Source: Dactylosporangium sp. AC04546 (GTDB taxonomy: Bacteria > Actinomycetota > Actinomycetes > Mycobacteriales > Micromonosporaceae). Taken from it: a stretch of 64,000 nucleotides of DNA. Shown in pieces: positions 8,128-17,103 of the stretch; position 1 is the stretch's first letter, and every line of letters starts with the position of its first letter. The position numbers and the translations under genes were made by a program. The notes below the pieces were generated by a model, which was not told the origin of the DNA, did not search any database, and worked only from the letters and a program-made list of their open reading frames with translations. The DNA lies in contig NZ_JAHYSG010000043.1 of assembly GCF_022095675.1 (NCBI RefSeq), forward strand, positions 1 to 64,000. The letters are read 5' to 3'.

Positions 8128-9318
8128 TCAGTTCGGGGCGGGGCAGTCCCTGACGTAGACGATGCCGTCCGTGCCGGTCAGGTGGGCCGGGTCGAGGCCG
8201 GCGTAGCCGAACCATTCCGAGCCGCGGGGTGCCGGCGGGCCGGCGGTGAACGTGGCGGCCAGGGTCCGCGGGTCGACGAGGAAACGGTCCTCGCCGGTGG
8301 CGTACAGGTGGCCCTCGACGGTGTCCGGGGGTGGGGTGCCCACGCCCTGGTGGCGGATCGTGCCCAGGGCGGTGGCCAGGAACGCGTAGCCGGTGCCGAG
8401 GCGGGCGGCGCTCAGCGCGCCCGCGCTCCACCACTGCAGCGGCAGGTCGCCCATGCGCATGCTGCTGCGTTCGCGTTGCAGGTGGCTGTTGTGGGCGAAC
8501 AGCAGCGTCGGGCCGCGTTCGGCGAGGGCCAGGACGTTGTCGGCCATCATCGTGTCGCGGACGCGGACCAGGTGGTTGAGGCGGGCCGGGGACGGGTCCG
8601 CCATCCAGTAGTGGTAGCGCAGCAGGCCGGTCGCGGTGCGGGCGTGCAGGCGGGCGCGGTCCCACGCGTCGCGGCCCGTCGCGGCGATGAGGTGCGGGGT
8701 TTCGGCGTCGACGAGGTTCGCCAGGTCGTCGGCGATGAGGCGCAGCTCGCGGGCGTTGGGGGTGCGGCCGATCGACTCGGCCGGGTCGAACATGGTGGCC
8801 GGGTTCGTCCAGCGTTCGTCGGGGCCGAGCAGCGACGCGAGGGTTTCGGTGGTGCAGGGCAGCAGCTGCGGGTCCAGGTGGGCGGTCAGGTAGGTGTGGA
8901 CGGTGGTGACGGCGGTGCGGGGGCTTTCCGGGCCGCTGATCTCCAGGGGGCCGTCGATGCCGGCGAACCGGACCCGGTCGGCGGGTGGGCGCGTCTGGTT
9001 GGTGTCGCGCATCCACTGCACGAGGGCGCGGTTGGCGGGCGACGCGCCGAAGCTGTGGGAGAAGCCGCGGGTCATGGCGTCGTCGAGGGTGCCGGGGCCG
9101 CCGGTGACGTAGTCGTCGACGGTGAGGGCGAGCAGGCAGTCGCTCTCGATCGCGACGGTGCGGTAGCCGGCCTGGTCGATGAGCTGGCGGAACAGGTCGT
9201 TGCGGACCTCGAGCAGGATGTCCTCGCCGTGGGTGGGTTCGCCGAGGCCGAGGACCCGCGGGTGGGGTGAGGGCAGCAGCGACAGCACGGTCGTGGCGTC
9301 GATCGGGAGCGGTGTCAT
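8128..9318 (-). CDS. Erythromycin esterase family protein
   Basis: The 396-residue protein has the family signatures GLGEPTHGED (His30 and Glu32), TVAIESD (Glu58), RVRDTMMADN and FAHNSHLQRE. Ere enzymes open the macrolactone ring with a conserved histidine acting as general base. Many homologues in antibiotic producers have other, unknown substrates, so macrolide resistance should not be assumed. TACGGT 7 nt before ATG 9318 suggests a leaderless transcript. Confidence 0.85.
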   Translation of the reverse strand: MTPLPIDATTVLSLLPSPHPRVLGLGEPTHGEDILLEVRNDLFRQLIDQAGYRTVAIESDCLLALTVDDYVTGGPGTLDDAMTRGFSHSFGASPANRALVQWMRDTNQTRPPADRVRFAGIDGPLEISGPESPRTAVTTVHTYLTAHLDPQLLPCTTETLASLLGPDERWTNPATMFDPAESIGRTPNARELRLIADDLANLVDAETPHLIAATGRDAWDRARLHARTATGLLRYHYWMADPSPARLNHLVRVRDTMMADNVLALAERGPTLLFAHNSHLQRERSSMRMGDLPLQWWSAGALSAARLGTGYAFLATALGTIRHQGVGTPPPDTVEGHLYATGEDRFLVDPRTLAATFTAGPPAPRGSEWFGYAGLDPAHLTGTDGIVYVRDCPAPN

Positions 9319-9342
9319 TCCTTCGACCGTACCGCTGAACCG

Positions 9343-9399
9343 ACGGTTGAAGATTTTCCCGCAGATGCGCAGGACCAGGCCGGGAAAACTTCAAACCGT
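9343..9399 (-). terminator. Long imperfect hairpin downstream of the two-HTH operon
   Basis: The arm at 9343-9361 pairs with the arm at 9381-9399 over 18 bp with one bulged base on each side; the loop is 19 nt. On the minus strand it follows the stop of the 9404-10027 gene and precedes the esterase promoter, so it probably ends the regulator operon. Confidence 0.6.
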
Positions 9400-9403
9400 G
9401 GGG

Positions 9404-10027
9404 TCAGTTGCCTTCGCGGCGCATCCGGAGGTACGCCAGGACCGCCTCGCGGGTCGTGCGCACGCCGAGGGCCTCGCGGGCCTCGGCGATGCGGCGGTTC
9501 GCGGTGCGCAGCGACAGGAACTCCGCGGCGGCCGCCGCCGCGATCGTCTCGCCGCCGGCGAGGCGCTCCAGCAGGGCGCGCTGCTCGGGGGCGAGCTGCA
9601 GGCCGGTCGCGGCCGGTTCGGCTTCGGTGCCCAGGTCGGCGTCGGGATCGGTGGCGACCGGGCCGATGCGGCCCAGGTCGGCCAGCAGGGCGCGGCCGAT
9701 GTCGCCGGCGGCGTCGCTGATCGCGACGATGCCGGCGCCGCGGGCCGCGGCCAGCAGCGCCAGCTCGGCGGTGTCGGCGTCGGCGACCCGGCCGAACAGG
9801 GCCAGCCGGGCGTCGGACACGTCCCACTGCTGGTCGGTGAGGGCGAAACCTTCCCGGGTCGTCCAGCCGGCCCGGGCGAGCCGGCGCAGGACGGTGGTGG
9901 CGTCGCCGCCGGTCGCGACGACGTAGCGGGGTGCGAGGGCTGGGTCGCCGGCCATCAGGCGTCCGTCCGCGAAACCCGGGTAGGCGTTGACATGCGCCAA
10001 CCATGCGATGAAGTTGCCGCCCGGCAC
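9404..10027 (-). CDS. LuxR-type helix-turn-helix protein with unknown sensor region
   Basis: The 207-residue protein ends in a LuxR/NarL-type DNA-binding domain: LAPEQRALLERLAGGETI, then AAEFLSLRTANRRIAEAREALGVRTTREAVLAYLR. The N-terminal 140 residues (for example ARAGWTTREGFALTDQQWDV, LLAAARGAGIVAISD) match no family I know and lack a receiver-domain Asp pattern. It lies 16 bp downstream of the large ATPase-LuxR gene on the same strand, so the two are probably co-transcribed and may act on the same divergent operon. Confidence 0.7.
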   Translation of the reverse strand: MPGGNFIAWLAHVNAYPGFADGRLMAGDPALAPRYVVATGGDATTVLRRLARAGWTTREGFALTDQQWDVSDARLALFGRVADADTAELALLAAARGAGIVAISDAAGDIGRALLADLGRIGPVATDPDADLGTEAEPAATGLQLAPEQRALLERLAGGETIAAAAAAEFLSLRTANRRIAEAREALGVRTTREAVLAYLRMRREGN

Positions 10028-10043
10028 AAGACCAGACCCTTAC

Positions 10044-12548
10044 TCATCCAAGTTCCTCAATGGCCAGGGCGGCGGCTTCGGTGCGGGTGCGGGCGCCGAG
10101 CTTGCGCATCCCGGAGCGGATGTGGGTCTCGACCGTCTCCCGGGAGATGCCGAGCTGCCCGGCGATGCGGCGGGTCGGCTCGCCGTTGGCGACGAGGCGC
10201 AGCACGTCACGCTCGCGGTCGGTGAGCTCGTCACCGGCGCGGCGGCCGCGGATGTCCCGGCGGATCGAGTGCCGGCGCAGCGCCCGGCGGGCCCGGCCGA
10301 GCAGCACCACCAGGCCGGCCTCCTCGGCGAGGCGCTCCGCCTCCAGCAGCGGCGGTACCGCCCGGTCAGCGGTCTCCTCCAGCAGCCCCCGCGCCAGCAG
10401 GCAGCGGACCTCCTCCCGGCGGGCCAGAGTCCGCCACGCGGCCGCGGCCTCGGCGAAGCGGTCCGGGGACTTCCACGCCTCCAGCGTCGCCACGACCGGC
10501 GGCAGGGCCGCGTCACCGGCCGGGAGCGCGTCACCGGTGACACCGGCGTCGTAGGCGGCCCAGCGGGCGGTGATGCGGCGCAGCCCGTCGACGAGCGGCG
10601 GCGCCGGGTCGGCGGACGGGACGGTCGCCTGGTCGGGCTGCCCGTCGAGCCACGCCGCCTCACGGGCCACCCAGTCAAGCGCCGGGGCCGTGGCCGCGGG
10701 CCGGTTGGTGAGGGCCTCCAGGCGGGCCCGGGCCGGGGCGAGCAGGCCACCGTCGGCCTCGGCGAGGGACGCGGCGGCGACGGCGTAGCCGCGGGCCACC
10801 GCCGGCAGGGTCCGGTCGGTGAGGTCACCGGCGCGGCGGACGACCTCGTCGATCTCCTCACCGCGCAGCGCGTCGCACCACAGCTGCGCCGCGACGAACC
10901 GGGTCTGCCAGCTGTAGGCGAGGTCACCGGCGCACGCGGCGGCGGCCGCCGCCGCGGCCTGGGACGCCTCGGCGAGGCGGGCGTCGGCGGTCAGGGTCTC
11001 CACCAGCAGCCACGCCGACCAGCGGGCGGCGAGCGCGTCGCCGGCCTGCCCGGCCGCGGACGCGGCCGACGCCAGGCCGTACTCCCAGCCGGGCTGGCGG
11101 GTCCCGGCCCGCACCGCGGCGACCGCGGCGCGCAGGCCCGGGTGGGTGGGGGCGTCACCGTGGACCTTCAGCAGTTCCTCGGCGCGGGCGACGGCACCGG
11201 CCGGGTCGGTGGTGAGCATGCTCAGCAGCCGGATCCGGTCGCGGCCGCCGAGCACGTCCGCCGCGGCGTCGTCGGGGACGGCGGCGACGGCGGCCGCGGC
11301 GGCGGGCGCGTTGCCCTGCTGCAGCAGCGCCTCACCGCGCAGCACCGCGGCGACCGGGTCGGTGGTGGCCGGGTCGATGACCCGCAGGCACGAACCGGGC
11401 CGGCCGGCGGCCAGCGCGGCCCGGGCCGCGGCGACCCGCACCTGCGGTTCCGCGTCGACGCCCGGCAGGTCACAGGCGAGCAGCAGCAGCTCGGCGCGGT
11501 CACCGGACGACTCCGCGGCCGCCGCCGCGCGCACGGCGACCTGGTAGGCCTCGGCGGGGGCGCCGGCGGCGGCGAGGTGCCGGGCCGCCTCCCGCGGCGG
11601 GACCAGCGTCGCGAGGCGGCGGTGCAGGGCGGCGCGTTCGGCCGGTTCGAGCAGGCCGGCGGCGACCTCCGCCGTGTACGGGGACACGGGCGCGGCCACG
11701 CCGTCGGTGAGCTCGACCAGGCCGGTCGCGGTCAGCTCGGCGAGGCCCTCACCGAGGACCGACGCGGTGACCGGGCGGCCGAGCAGGCCCAGCGCGGCCA
11801 TCGCGGTACGGGCCGGGCGGGTCAGGTCCGCCAGGGCGCCGGCGACGGCGTAGGCGAGGCCCTTGTCGAGGTCCGGGCCGGAGTCGCGGGGCGTGCCGCC
11901 CTGCGCGACGTGCCGGGCCAGGGTCGTCACCGCCAGGGGCACACCACCGGCCCGGCGGACCAGGTCGGCGACGACCGCGGTCGGCGCGGACGGGGCGATC
12001 TGACGGACCAGGGCCGCGGCCGCGCCGGCCGGCATCGCCGGCATGTTCAGCCACAGGGTCGCGGCGCCGCGCAGCGCCGCCTCCGCGTCGCCGGGCAGCC
12101 GGTGCGGGGTCCGCAGAGTGACGACTATCCGACAGTGTTCGGCGATCGCCGGGAGCGCGGCCACGGTCAGCGGGTCCGCCCACTGCAGGTCGTCGATGAG
12201 CAACAGGCCGTGACGGACGCGGGAGCGGACCGCCTCGGCGAGCAGCGGCGCGTCGTGTGAGGGAAGTCGCACCCGCACCGCCCGCGACAGGGCCAGGGCC
12301 GGCACACCACGCAGCATCGCCAGTGCCCCACCGGCGAACACCGCACCCCGGAACGCCTCACCGAGCCGCTTGAGGACCGTCGAACGGCCCGTGCCCGGCG
12401 CCCCGGCGATGACTACCAGACCCGGGTTACGCAGGGCATCCACCGCGGCGGCGACAAGTTCGGCAGGCGGCCACGCCGCGGCACCAACCGTCGCCCGGCC
12501 GCTGACCGGCGCACTGGCGACGGGTTCGTCGATCGGTGCCTCAGGCAC
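10044..12548 (-). CDS. Large ATPase-LuxR (LAL/IniR-like) transcriptional regulator
   Basis: The 834-residue protein has an AAA-type ATPase module with Walker A GAPGTGRST (residues 49-57) and Walker B GLLLIDDLQWADP. A long alpha-helical repeat region follows, then a C-terminal LuxR domain ELTDRERDVLRLVANGEPTRRIAGQL (recognition helix ISRETVETHIRSGMRKLG). I chose GTG 12548 because GGAGGCGACCC precedes it; the upstream extension is implausible. Size, architecture and its divergent position beside dynamin genes match the mycobacterial regulator IniR next to iniBAC. The ligand is unknown. Confidence 0.88.
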   Translation of the reverse strand: MPEAPIDEPVASAPVSGRATVGAAAWPPAELVAAAVDALRNPGLVVIAGAPGTGRSTVLKRLGEAFRGAVFAGGALAMLRGVPALALSRAVRVRLPSHDAPLLAEAVRSRVRHGLLLIDDLQWADPLTVAALPAIAEHCRIVVTLRTPHRLPGDAEAALRGAATLWLNMPAMPAGAAAALVRQIAPSAPTAVVADLVRRAGGVPLAVTTLARHVAQGGTPRDSGPDLDKGLAYAVAGALADLTRPARTAMAALGLLGRPVTASVLGEGLAELTATGLVELTDGVAAPVSPYTAEVAAGLLEPAERAALHRRLATLVPPREAARHLAAAGAPAEAYQVAVRAAAAAESSGDRAELLLLACDLPGVDAEPQVRVAAARAALAAGRPGSCLRVIDPATTDPVAAVLRGEALLQQGNAPAAAAAVAAVPDDAAADVLGGRDRIRLLSMLTTDPAGAVARAEELLKVHGDAPTHPGLRAAVAAVRAGTRQPGWEYGLASAASAAGQAGDALAARWSAWLLVETLTADARLAEASQAAAAAAAACAGDLAYSWQTRFVAAQLWCDALRGEEIDEVVRRAGDLTDRTLPAVARGYAVAAASLAEADGGLLAPARARLEALTNRPAATAPALDWVAREAAWLDGQPDQATVPSADPAPPLVDGLRRITARWAAYDAGVTGDALPAGDAALPPVVATLEAWKSPDRFAEAAAAWRTLARREEVRCLLARGLLEETADRAVPPLLEAERLAEEAGLVVLLGRARRALRRHSIRRDIRGRRAGDELTDRERDVLRLVANGEPTRRIAGQLGISRETVETHIRSGMRKLGARTRTEAAALAIEELG

Positions 12549-12579
12549 GGGTCGCCTCCATTCGTGGCACGAACATGGG

Positions 12580-12597
12580 ATCCTGCGCGCGCAGGAT
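12580..12597. promoter_or_regulatory. 18-bp perfect palindrome in the regulator/dynamin divergent region
   Basis: ATCCTGCGC (12580-12588) is followed directly by GCGCAGGAT (12589-12597). It lies 32 bp upstream of the regulator start and 63 bp upstream of the 36-residue ORF. It is a natural operator candidate for the LuxR-type regulators encoded beside it. Confidence 0.6.
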
Positions 12598-12660
12598 ATT
12601 CGTAATGTGTGTGCCGTACGTGCGTGACATGACGGTACTGATTGCACCCAGGAGCGAATA

Positions 12661-12771
12661 ATGAGCGAGGTCCACCCCTTGGACACCCGAGGGTACGTCG
12701 GCATTGTGGCTGAACACACCGGCCTCGCGCAGTCGGCGATCAGTCTGTCCGTGCCGCAGAACCGGAGCTGA
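12661..12771 (+). CDS. Small ORF (36 aa) leading the dynamin operon
   Basis: ATG AGC GAG GTC runs 36 codons to TGA 12769-12771, giving MSEVHPLDTRGYVGIVAEHT and a further 16 residues. AGGAG at 12653-12657 sits well for this ATG. The stop is 4 nt before the GTG of the first dynamin gene, so ribosomes finishing here could restart there. No transmembrane segment or known motif. It could be a leader peptide controlling the operon, or a small functional protein. Confidence 0.55.
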   Translation: MSEVHPLDTRGYVGIVAEHTGLAQSAISLSVPQNRS

Positions 12772-12775
12772 AGCC

Positions 12776-14302
12776 GTGGCTCCAGGACCGTTGAGCTCCC
12801 GCGTCGCCGACCTGTGCGCCGAGGTCGGCAACCGCCTCGGCGGCGCCACCCAGGCCCAGGTGATCGACGTGCGGCGGCGCCTCGGCGAACCGCTGCGGGT
12901 CGCGATCGCCGGCCGGCTCAAGTCGGGCAAGTCGACGCTGGTCAACGCGCTCATCGGGCGGCGGGTCGCACCGACCGAGGTCGGCGAGTGCACCCGCATC
13001 GTGACGCAGTTCCGCTACGGCACCTCCGACCGGGTCGACGTGGTCAAACGCAACGGGGCCCGGGTCAGCCTCCCCCTCGACGAGGCCGGCATGATCCCGC
13101 AGCGCCTCGGCGTCGCCCGGCACGAGGTCGCCTACGTCGACGTCACCCTCACCAGCGACCACCTGCGCGACCTGACCGTCGTCGACACCCCCGGCCTGTC
13201 CTCGGCGAACACGGCCGTGTCCGACCAGGCCCGCCGGTTCCTGTTCACCGAGGCCCCGATCGACGACGACCTCGACTCCGACTCCGCCGGGGCGCTGTCC
13301 GGCGCCGAGGCGATCATCTACGTGTTCACGCAGTCGGTCCGTGAGGACGACGTGCAGGCCCTGGAGGCGTTCCGGTCGGTGTCGGCACGGCTGTCGTCGA
13401 ACCCGATCAACTCGCTCGGCCTGTTCAACAAGGTCGACAAGCTCGCCGGTGGCGGGCAGGACCCGTGGCCGATCGTCGCGCCGCTCGCCGGTGACCAGTC
13501 CAAGGTGCTGCGGCGGGTCGTCTCGGATGTGGTACCGGTGGTCGGTCTGCTGGCCGAGACGACCGAGGCGGGCCGGCTCACCGCCGCCGACTGCGAGGCG
13601 CTGCGGCAGCTGGCCGCGATGCCCCAGGGCGAACGCACCGTGCTGCTCGCGTCGGTCGACCTGTTCACGACCCGCGAGTGCGGGATCACCCGCGAGTCGC
13701 GGGAACGGCTGCTGCGGCTGCTCGACCTGTACGGGATCAGCTTCGCCATCGCCCAGCTCGTCGACAAGCCGACCCTCGCCACCGGTGAGCTGGTGCGGAT
13801 GCTGTTCCAGGCGTCCGGGTTCCCGCGGCTGCGGCAGACCCTCGACCACGCGTTCCGGTGGCGCACCGACGCCATCAAGGCCGGCTGGGCGCTGTCGAGC
13901 CTGGAGAAGATCGCCAGCCACGCCGAGCGGCCCCACGACCGGGAACTGCTCCGCGACGCGATCGAACGGGTCCTGCAGCAGCCCGAGTCGCACCGGCTGC
14001 GCCTGCTGGAGGTCGCGCAGCTGGTCACGACCGGCGCCGTGGACCTGCCCGACCAGATGGAGGGCGAGCTGACCCGGCTGGCGCTGTCCAACGACCCCGG
14101 CTGGATCCTCAACCTGCCGCAGGCCGACCGTGACCAGATGGTCCGCGCCGCGCTGGACGCCGCGACCCGCTGGCGGGCCTACGCCGTCGCCGGGGCCAGC
14201 CCGTCCCAGTCGCGGGTCGCGCTCGTCGCGCACCGCGGCTTCTACCTGCTGTCCCAGCGCATCCGTGGCGGCTCCGCGACGGGACAGGCCCATGCCCGGT
14301 AG
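12776..14302 (+). CDS. Dynamin-like GTPase (IniC-like), no membrane segment
   Basis: The 508-residue protein has a dynamin-type GTPase domain: P-loop GRLKSGKST (residues 46-54), G3 DTPG (137-140) and G4 NKVD (218-221). A helical C-terminal half of about 250 residues shows no hydrophobic paddle. Bacterial dynamins of this type work in pairs on membranes; mycobacterial IniC is of similar length and also lacks the membrane segment. GTG 12776 follows CGGAGCTGAAGCC. It opens an operon with the GrpE-like and second dynamin genes. Confidence 0.85.
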   Translation: MAPGPLSSRVADLCAEVGNRLGGATQAQVIDVRRRLGEPLRVAIAGRLKSGKSTLVNALIGRRVAPTEVGECTRIVTQFRYGTSDRVDVVKRNGARVSLPLDEAGMIPQRLGVARHEVAYVDVTLTSDHLRDLTVVDTPGLSSANTAVSDQARRFLFTEAPIDDDLDSDSAGALSGAEAIIYVFTQSVREDDVQALEAFRSVSARLSSNPINSLGLFNKVDKLAGGGQDPWPIVAPLAGDQSKVLRRVVSDVVPVVGLLAETTEAGRLTAADCEALRQLAAMPQGERTVLLASVDLFTTRECGITRESRERLLRLLDLYGISFAIAQLVDKPTLATGELVRMLFQASGFPRLRQTLDHAFRWRTDAIKAGWALSSLEKIASHAERPHDRELLRDAIERVLQQPESHRLRLLEVAQLVTTGAVDLPDQMEGELTRLALSNDPGWILNLPQADRDQMVRAALDAATRWRAYAVAGASPSQSRVALVAHRGFYLLSQRIRGGSATGQAHAR

Positions 14303-14366
14303 CCGCACCGCACAGACCATGCCCACCGTCTCCCCTGTTCGTGGCCCCCACCCCCAGGAGCCGAAG

Positions 14367-15176
14367 ATGTCCTCCAACAGCCTGCGTCTCGTCGCGGTCG
14401 TCGTCGCGCTCATCGTCGCGGTGCTCACCGGCGCGGCGACCGGCCTGCTCAGCGGCGCCCCCGACTGCCCGGCGGTCACCGTGACCCCCGGCGCCCAGAA
14501 CGGCGGGCAGAACTCCGCACCCGCCGGTGGCGGCGGCGCCGCCAAGGACGTCGGTGATGCCCTGAACGGCGGCAGCACCCCGAAGCAGCAGCCGGAGCAG
14601 CAGAGCACCACCCCCGCCGGGCAGCCGCAGGCACAGACCGTGCCGGCCTGCACCAGCCAGGAGACGTTCGGGTTCCAGCCGGCACTCGTCGCGTTCGCCG
14701 GGGCCCTGTTCCTCGGCGCGGCCCTGCTGCTGCTGTTGCTGCTCGCCTCCCGCAAGGCCCCGGCCCAGTCCCAGACCGGGCAGGCCGGGCGGGGCGGCCC
14801 CGCCGCCGGTGGGGCCGCCGACGCGGACCGGCGGGCGCTCGTGCAGGCCAGCATCTACGTGCGGGACCGGGTCACCAGCAAGGCCCTCGGCGACCGGCTC
14901 GGCGCCGCGCTCGCCGAGGCCGGGGTCACCGTCCTCGAACCCGTCGGGGTGCGGTTCGACCCGGCCCACCACGAGGCCGGCGGCACCACCCCCGCCACCG
15001 ACCCCAGCCAGGTCGGGCAGATCTCCGCCGTCGAGGTCCCCGGCTACATCGACCGGGACGGGCGGGTCCTGCGGGCGCCGATCGTCACCGTCTACCAGGC
15101 CCCCCGCAGCGCGGGCGGGCCCACCGGCGCGCACCAGACCGTGACTCAGCAACCACGTAAAGGGCAGCAGCGATGA
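14367..15176 (+). CDS. Membrane-anchored GrpE-like nucleotide exchange factor
   Basis: The 269-residue protein has two membrane helices (about 8-29 and 105-128) enclosing an exported Gly/Pro/Gln-rich loop with two cysteines (Cys34, Cys95) that could form a disulfide. The cytosolic tail (about 155-245) reads like the GrpE head: VLEPVGVRFDPAHHEAGG, then VEVPGYIDRDGRVLRAPIV. Cytosolic GrpE proteins have a long coiled coil here replaced by the membrane module. GrpE releases ADP from Hsp70, so the tail-anchored Hsp70 at 17861-19399 is the obvious partner. I chose ATG 14367 for AGGAG six nt upstream; ATG 14292 is an alternative. Confidence 0.75.
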   Translation: MSSNSLRLVAVVVALIVAVLTGAATGLLSGAPDCPAVTVTPGAQNGGQNSAPAGGGGAAKDVGDALNGGSTPKQQPEQQSTTPAGQPQAQTVPACTSQETFGFQPALVAFAGALFLGAALLLLLLLASRKAPAQSQTGQAGRGGPAAGGAADADRRALVQASIYVRDRVTSKALGDRLGAALAEAGVTVLEPVGVRFDPAHHEAGGTTPATDPSQVGQISAVEVPGYIDRDGRVLRAPIVTVYQAPRSAGGPTGAHQTVTQQPRKGQQR

Positions 15177-17089
15177 CGCAGACCTCCAATCCGGCACCGG
15201 CCGGCGCCGGGAAGAAGCCGGCCGACGCGACCCAGGCGCTCGGGAAGCTGCTGAAGGCCGGCGTCGACGGCAGCCTCGCCTTCCTGCGCAAGATCGACCC
15301 CGACGCGGCCGCCGACGTCGACACCGAACGGCGCCGTGACGTGCAGCGGCCGCGGATCGTCGTCGTCGGTGAGACGAAACGCGGCAAGAGCTCCCTGACG
15401 AACATGCTCATGGGCGTGCCGAACCTGTCACCGGTCGACGCGGCCGTGGCGACCGCGTCGTACCTGGAGTTCACGCACAACCCGCAGCACGGCGCCCGCG
15501 CCTACATCCCCGGCCGGGAGGACCCGGTCCCGCTCGGCCTCGGCGACCTGCGCGACTGGGGCACCGTGCTGGGCCGGCTGCCCGACGGGATGCGCCCGCC
15601 GCGGCGGATCGAGGTGCACCACTCGGCGCCGCTGCTGCAGTACCTGACGCTCATCGACACGCCCGGCACCGGCGGTCTGGACTCGATGCACGCCGAAGTC
15701 GCGATGGACGCCGTGGAGAAGGCGACCGCGCTGCTGTTCGTCGTCGACTCGTCCTCACCGTTCTCCAAGCCGGAGATGAACTTCCTCATCGAGGCGAGCA
15801 AGCGGGTCAACTTCGTGCTGTTCGCCCTCACGAAGGTCGACGCCTACCCGGGCTGGCGGACCATCCTCGCCGACAACAAGGGCCAGCTGCAGACCCACGC
15901 CCCCCGGTTCGGGTCCGCGCCCTGGTTCCCGGTGTCGGCGCGGCTGGCCGAACTGGCGATGCAGATGCCCAAGGACGCCGCCGGTGACCTGATCCGCGAG
16001 TCACGCATCGCCGAGCTCCAGCACGCCCTCATCGACCTGGCCAGCAAGGGCCACCTGCTGCAGCAGGCCAACGTGCTGCGCTCCGTGCGGTCGGAGTACA
16101 TCCGCATCGACCAGGAGATCGGTGACCGGATGAAGGCCACCGACCCCGACCCGGCCGACGCCGAACGGGCCAAGGAGGAACGGGCCCGGGTCGCGACCCG
16201 CAAGCGGACCGAACAGCGGCAGTGGTCCCTGGCCCTGTCGACCGAGACCCAGCGGGCGCGGGTCGAGGCCACCACCCGGCTGCGCAACTACATCACGCAG
16301 CTGCAGGAACAGTTCATGGAGAAGATCGACAAGGGCGGGCGCGGCGACATCCAGAACCTGCCCCAGGAGGTCGACAAGGCGCTGTACGCGCTGTCCGTGC
16401 GGCTGTCCCACGACCTGGAGTTCCGGTTCCGCAAGGTCGGCGAGCGGGTCCTCGCGCAGGTGTTCCACCCCAACGAGCTGCAGCACGTGCTGCGGCAGCT
16501 CAACGCGAAGCTGCGCCACGCCCTCGGGACCAAACCCCGCCGCGACGGCGGCAACGGCGACGGGGCCATGGTCGTCATGTCCTCGGCCGGTATGGCGATG
16601 ATGGCCGGCCGCGGCGCGATGGCCGGCGCCGGCGCGATGGGCCTCGCCGGGATCGCCGGCGCCGGTCTCGTCATCCCCGTCATCGGCATCGGTCTCGGCC
16701 TCGCCGCCGGCGCGTACATGATCTTCAAGCGGAAGAGCATGACGGACAAGGTGCAGACCCGCACCTGGCTGCGGGAGGTCCTCGGCGAGGCCCGCGCCGC
16801 CCTGTCCGACGAGATCATGCACCGGTTCACCGACCTGCAGTACGCGCTGACCCTCGCCCTCGACGAGGCCATCGAACGGCGCCTCAAGCAGCTCGACGCC
16901 CACATCGCCGCGATCGACAAGTCCCTGGCCGAGGACAAGGCCGAACGGGCCAAGCGCAAGGCCGCGCTCAACACCGAACGGGAGGGGCTGCGCTCCCGGA
17001 TCAAGCAGGTCGACGAGGTCCTCGTGCGGATCCGGGCGCTCACGCCGAACGCGCCGACCGACACGGCCTCCGACCCGGCCGAAGCGTAG
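15173..17089 (+). CDS. Dynamin-like GTPase (IniA-like) with hydrophobic membrane segment
   Basis: The 638-residue protein has P-loop GETKRGKSS (66-74), G3 DTPG (162-165) and G4 TKVD (220-223). Long amphipathic helices follow, rich in Arg/Glu (about 320-380). A Gly/Ala/Met-rich hydrophobic region at about 465-518 ends with GLAAGAYMIFKRK and is a likely membrane-inserting paddle. A C-terminal charged coiled coil completes it. Mycobacterial IniA has nearly the same length and layout. ATG 15173 overlaps the GrpE-like stop (ATGA), so the two products are made together. Confidence 0.87.
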   Translation: MTQTSNPAPAGAGKKPADATQALGKLLKAGVDGSLAFLRKIDPDAAADVDTERRRDVQRPRIVVVGETKRGKSSLTNMLMGVPNLSPVDAAVATASYLEFTHNPQHGARAYIPGREDPVPLGLGDLRDWGTVLGRLPDGMRPPRRIEVHHSAPLLQYLTLIDTPGTGGLDSMHAEVAMDAVEKATALLFVVDSSSPFSKPEMNFLIEASKRVNFVLFALTKVDAYPGWRTILADNKGQLQTHAPRFGSAPWFPVSARLAELAMQMPKDAAGDLIRESRIAELQHALIDLASKGHLLQQANVLRSVRSEYIRIDQEIGDRMKATDPDPADAERAKEERARVATRKRTEQRQWSLALSTETQRARVEATTRLRNYITQLQEQFMEKIDKGGRGDIQNLPQEVDKALYALSVRLSHDLEFRFRKVGERVLAQVFHPNELQHVLRQLNAKLRHALGTKPRRDGGNGDGAMVVMSSAGMAMMAGRGAMAGAGAMGLAGIAGAGLVIPVIGIGLGLAAGAYMIFKRKSMTDKVQTRTWLREVLGEARAALSDEIMHRFTDLQYALTLALDEAIERRLKQLDAHIAAIDKSLAEDKAERAKRKAALNTEREGLRSRIKQVDEVLVRIRALTPNAPTDTASDPAEA

Positions 17090-17103
17090 GGGGTTGACTC
17101 GAC

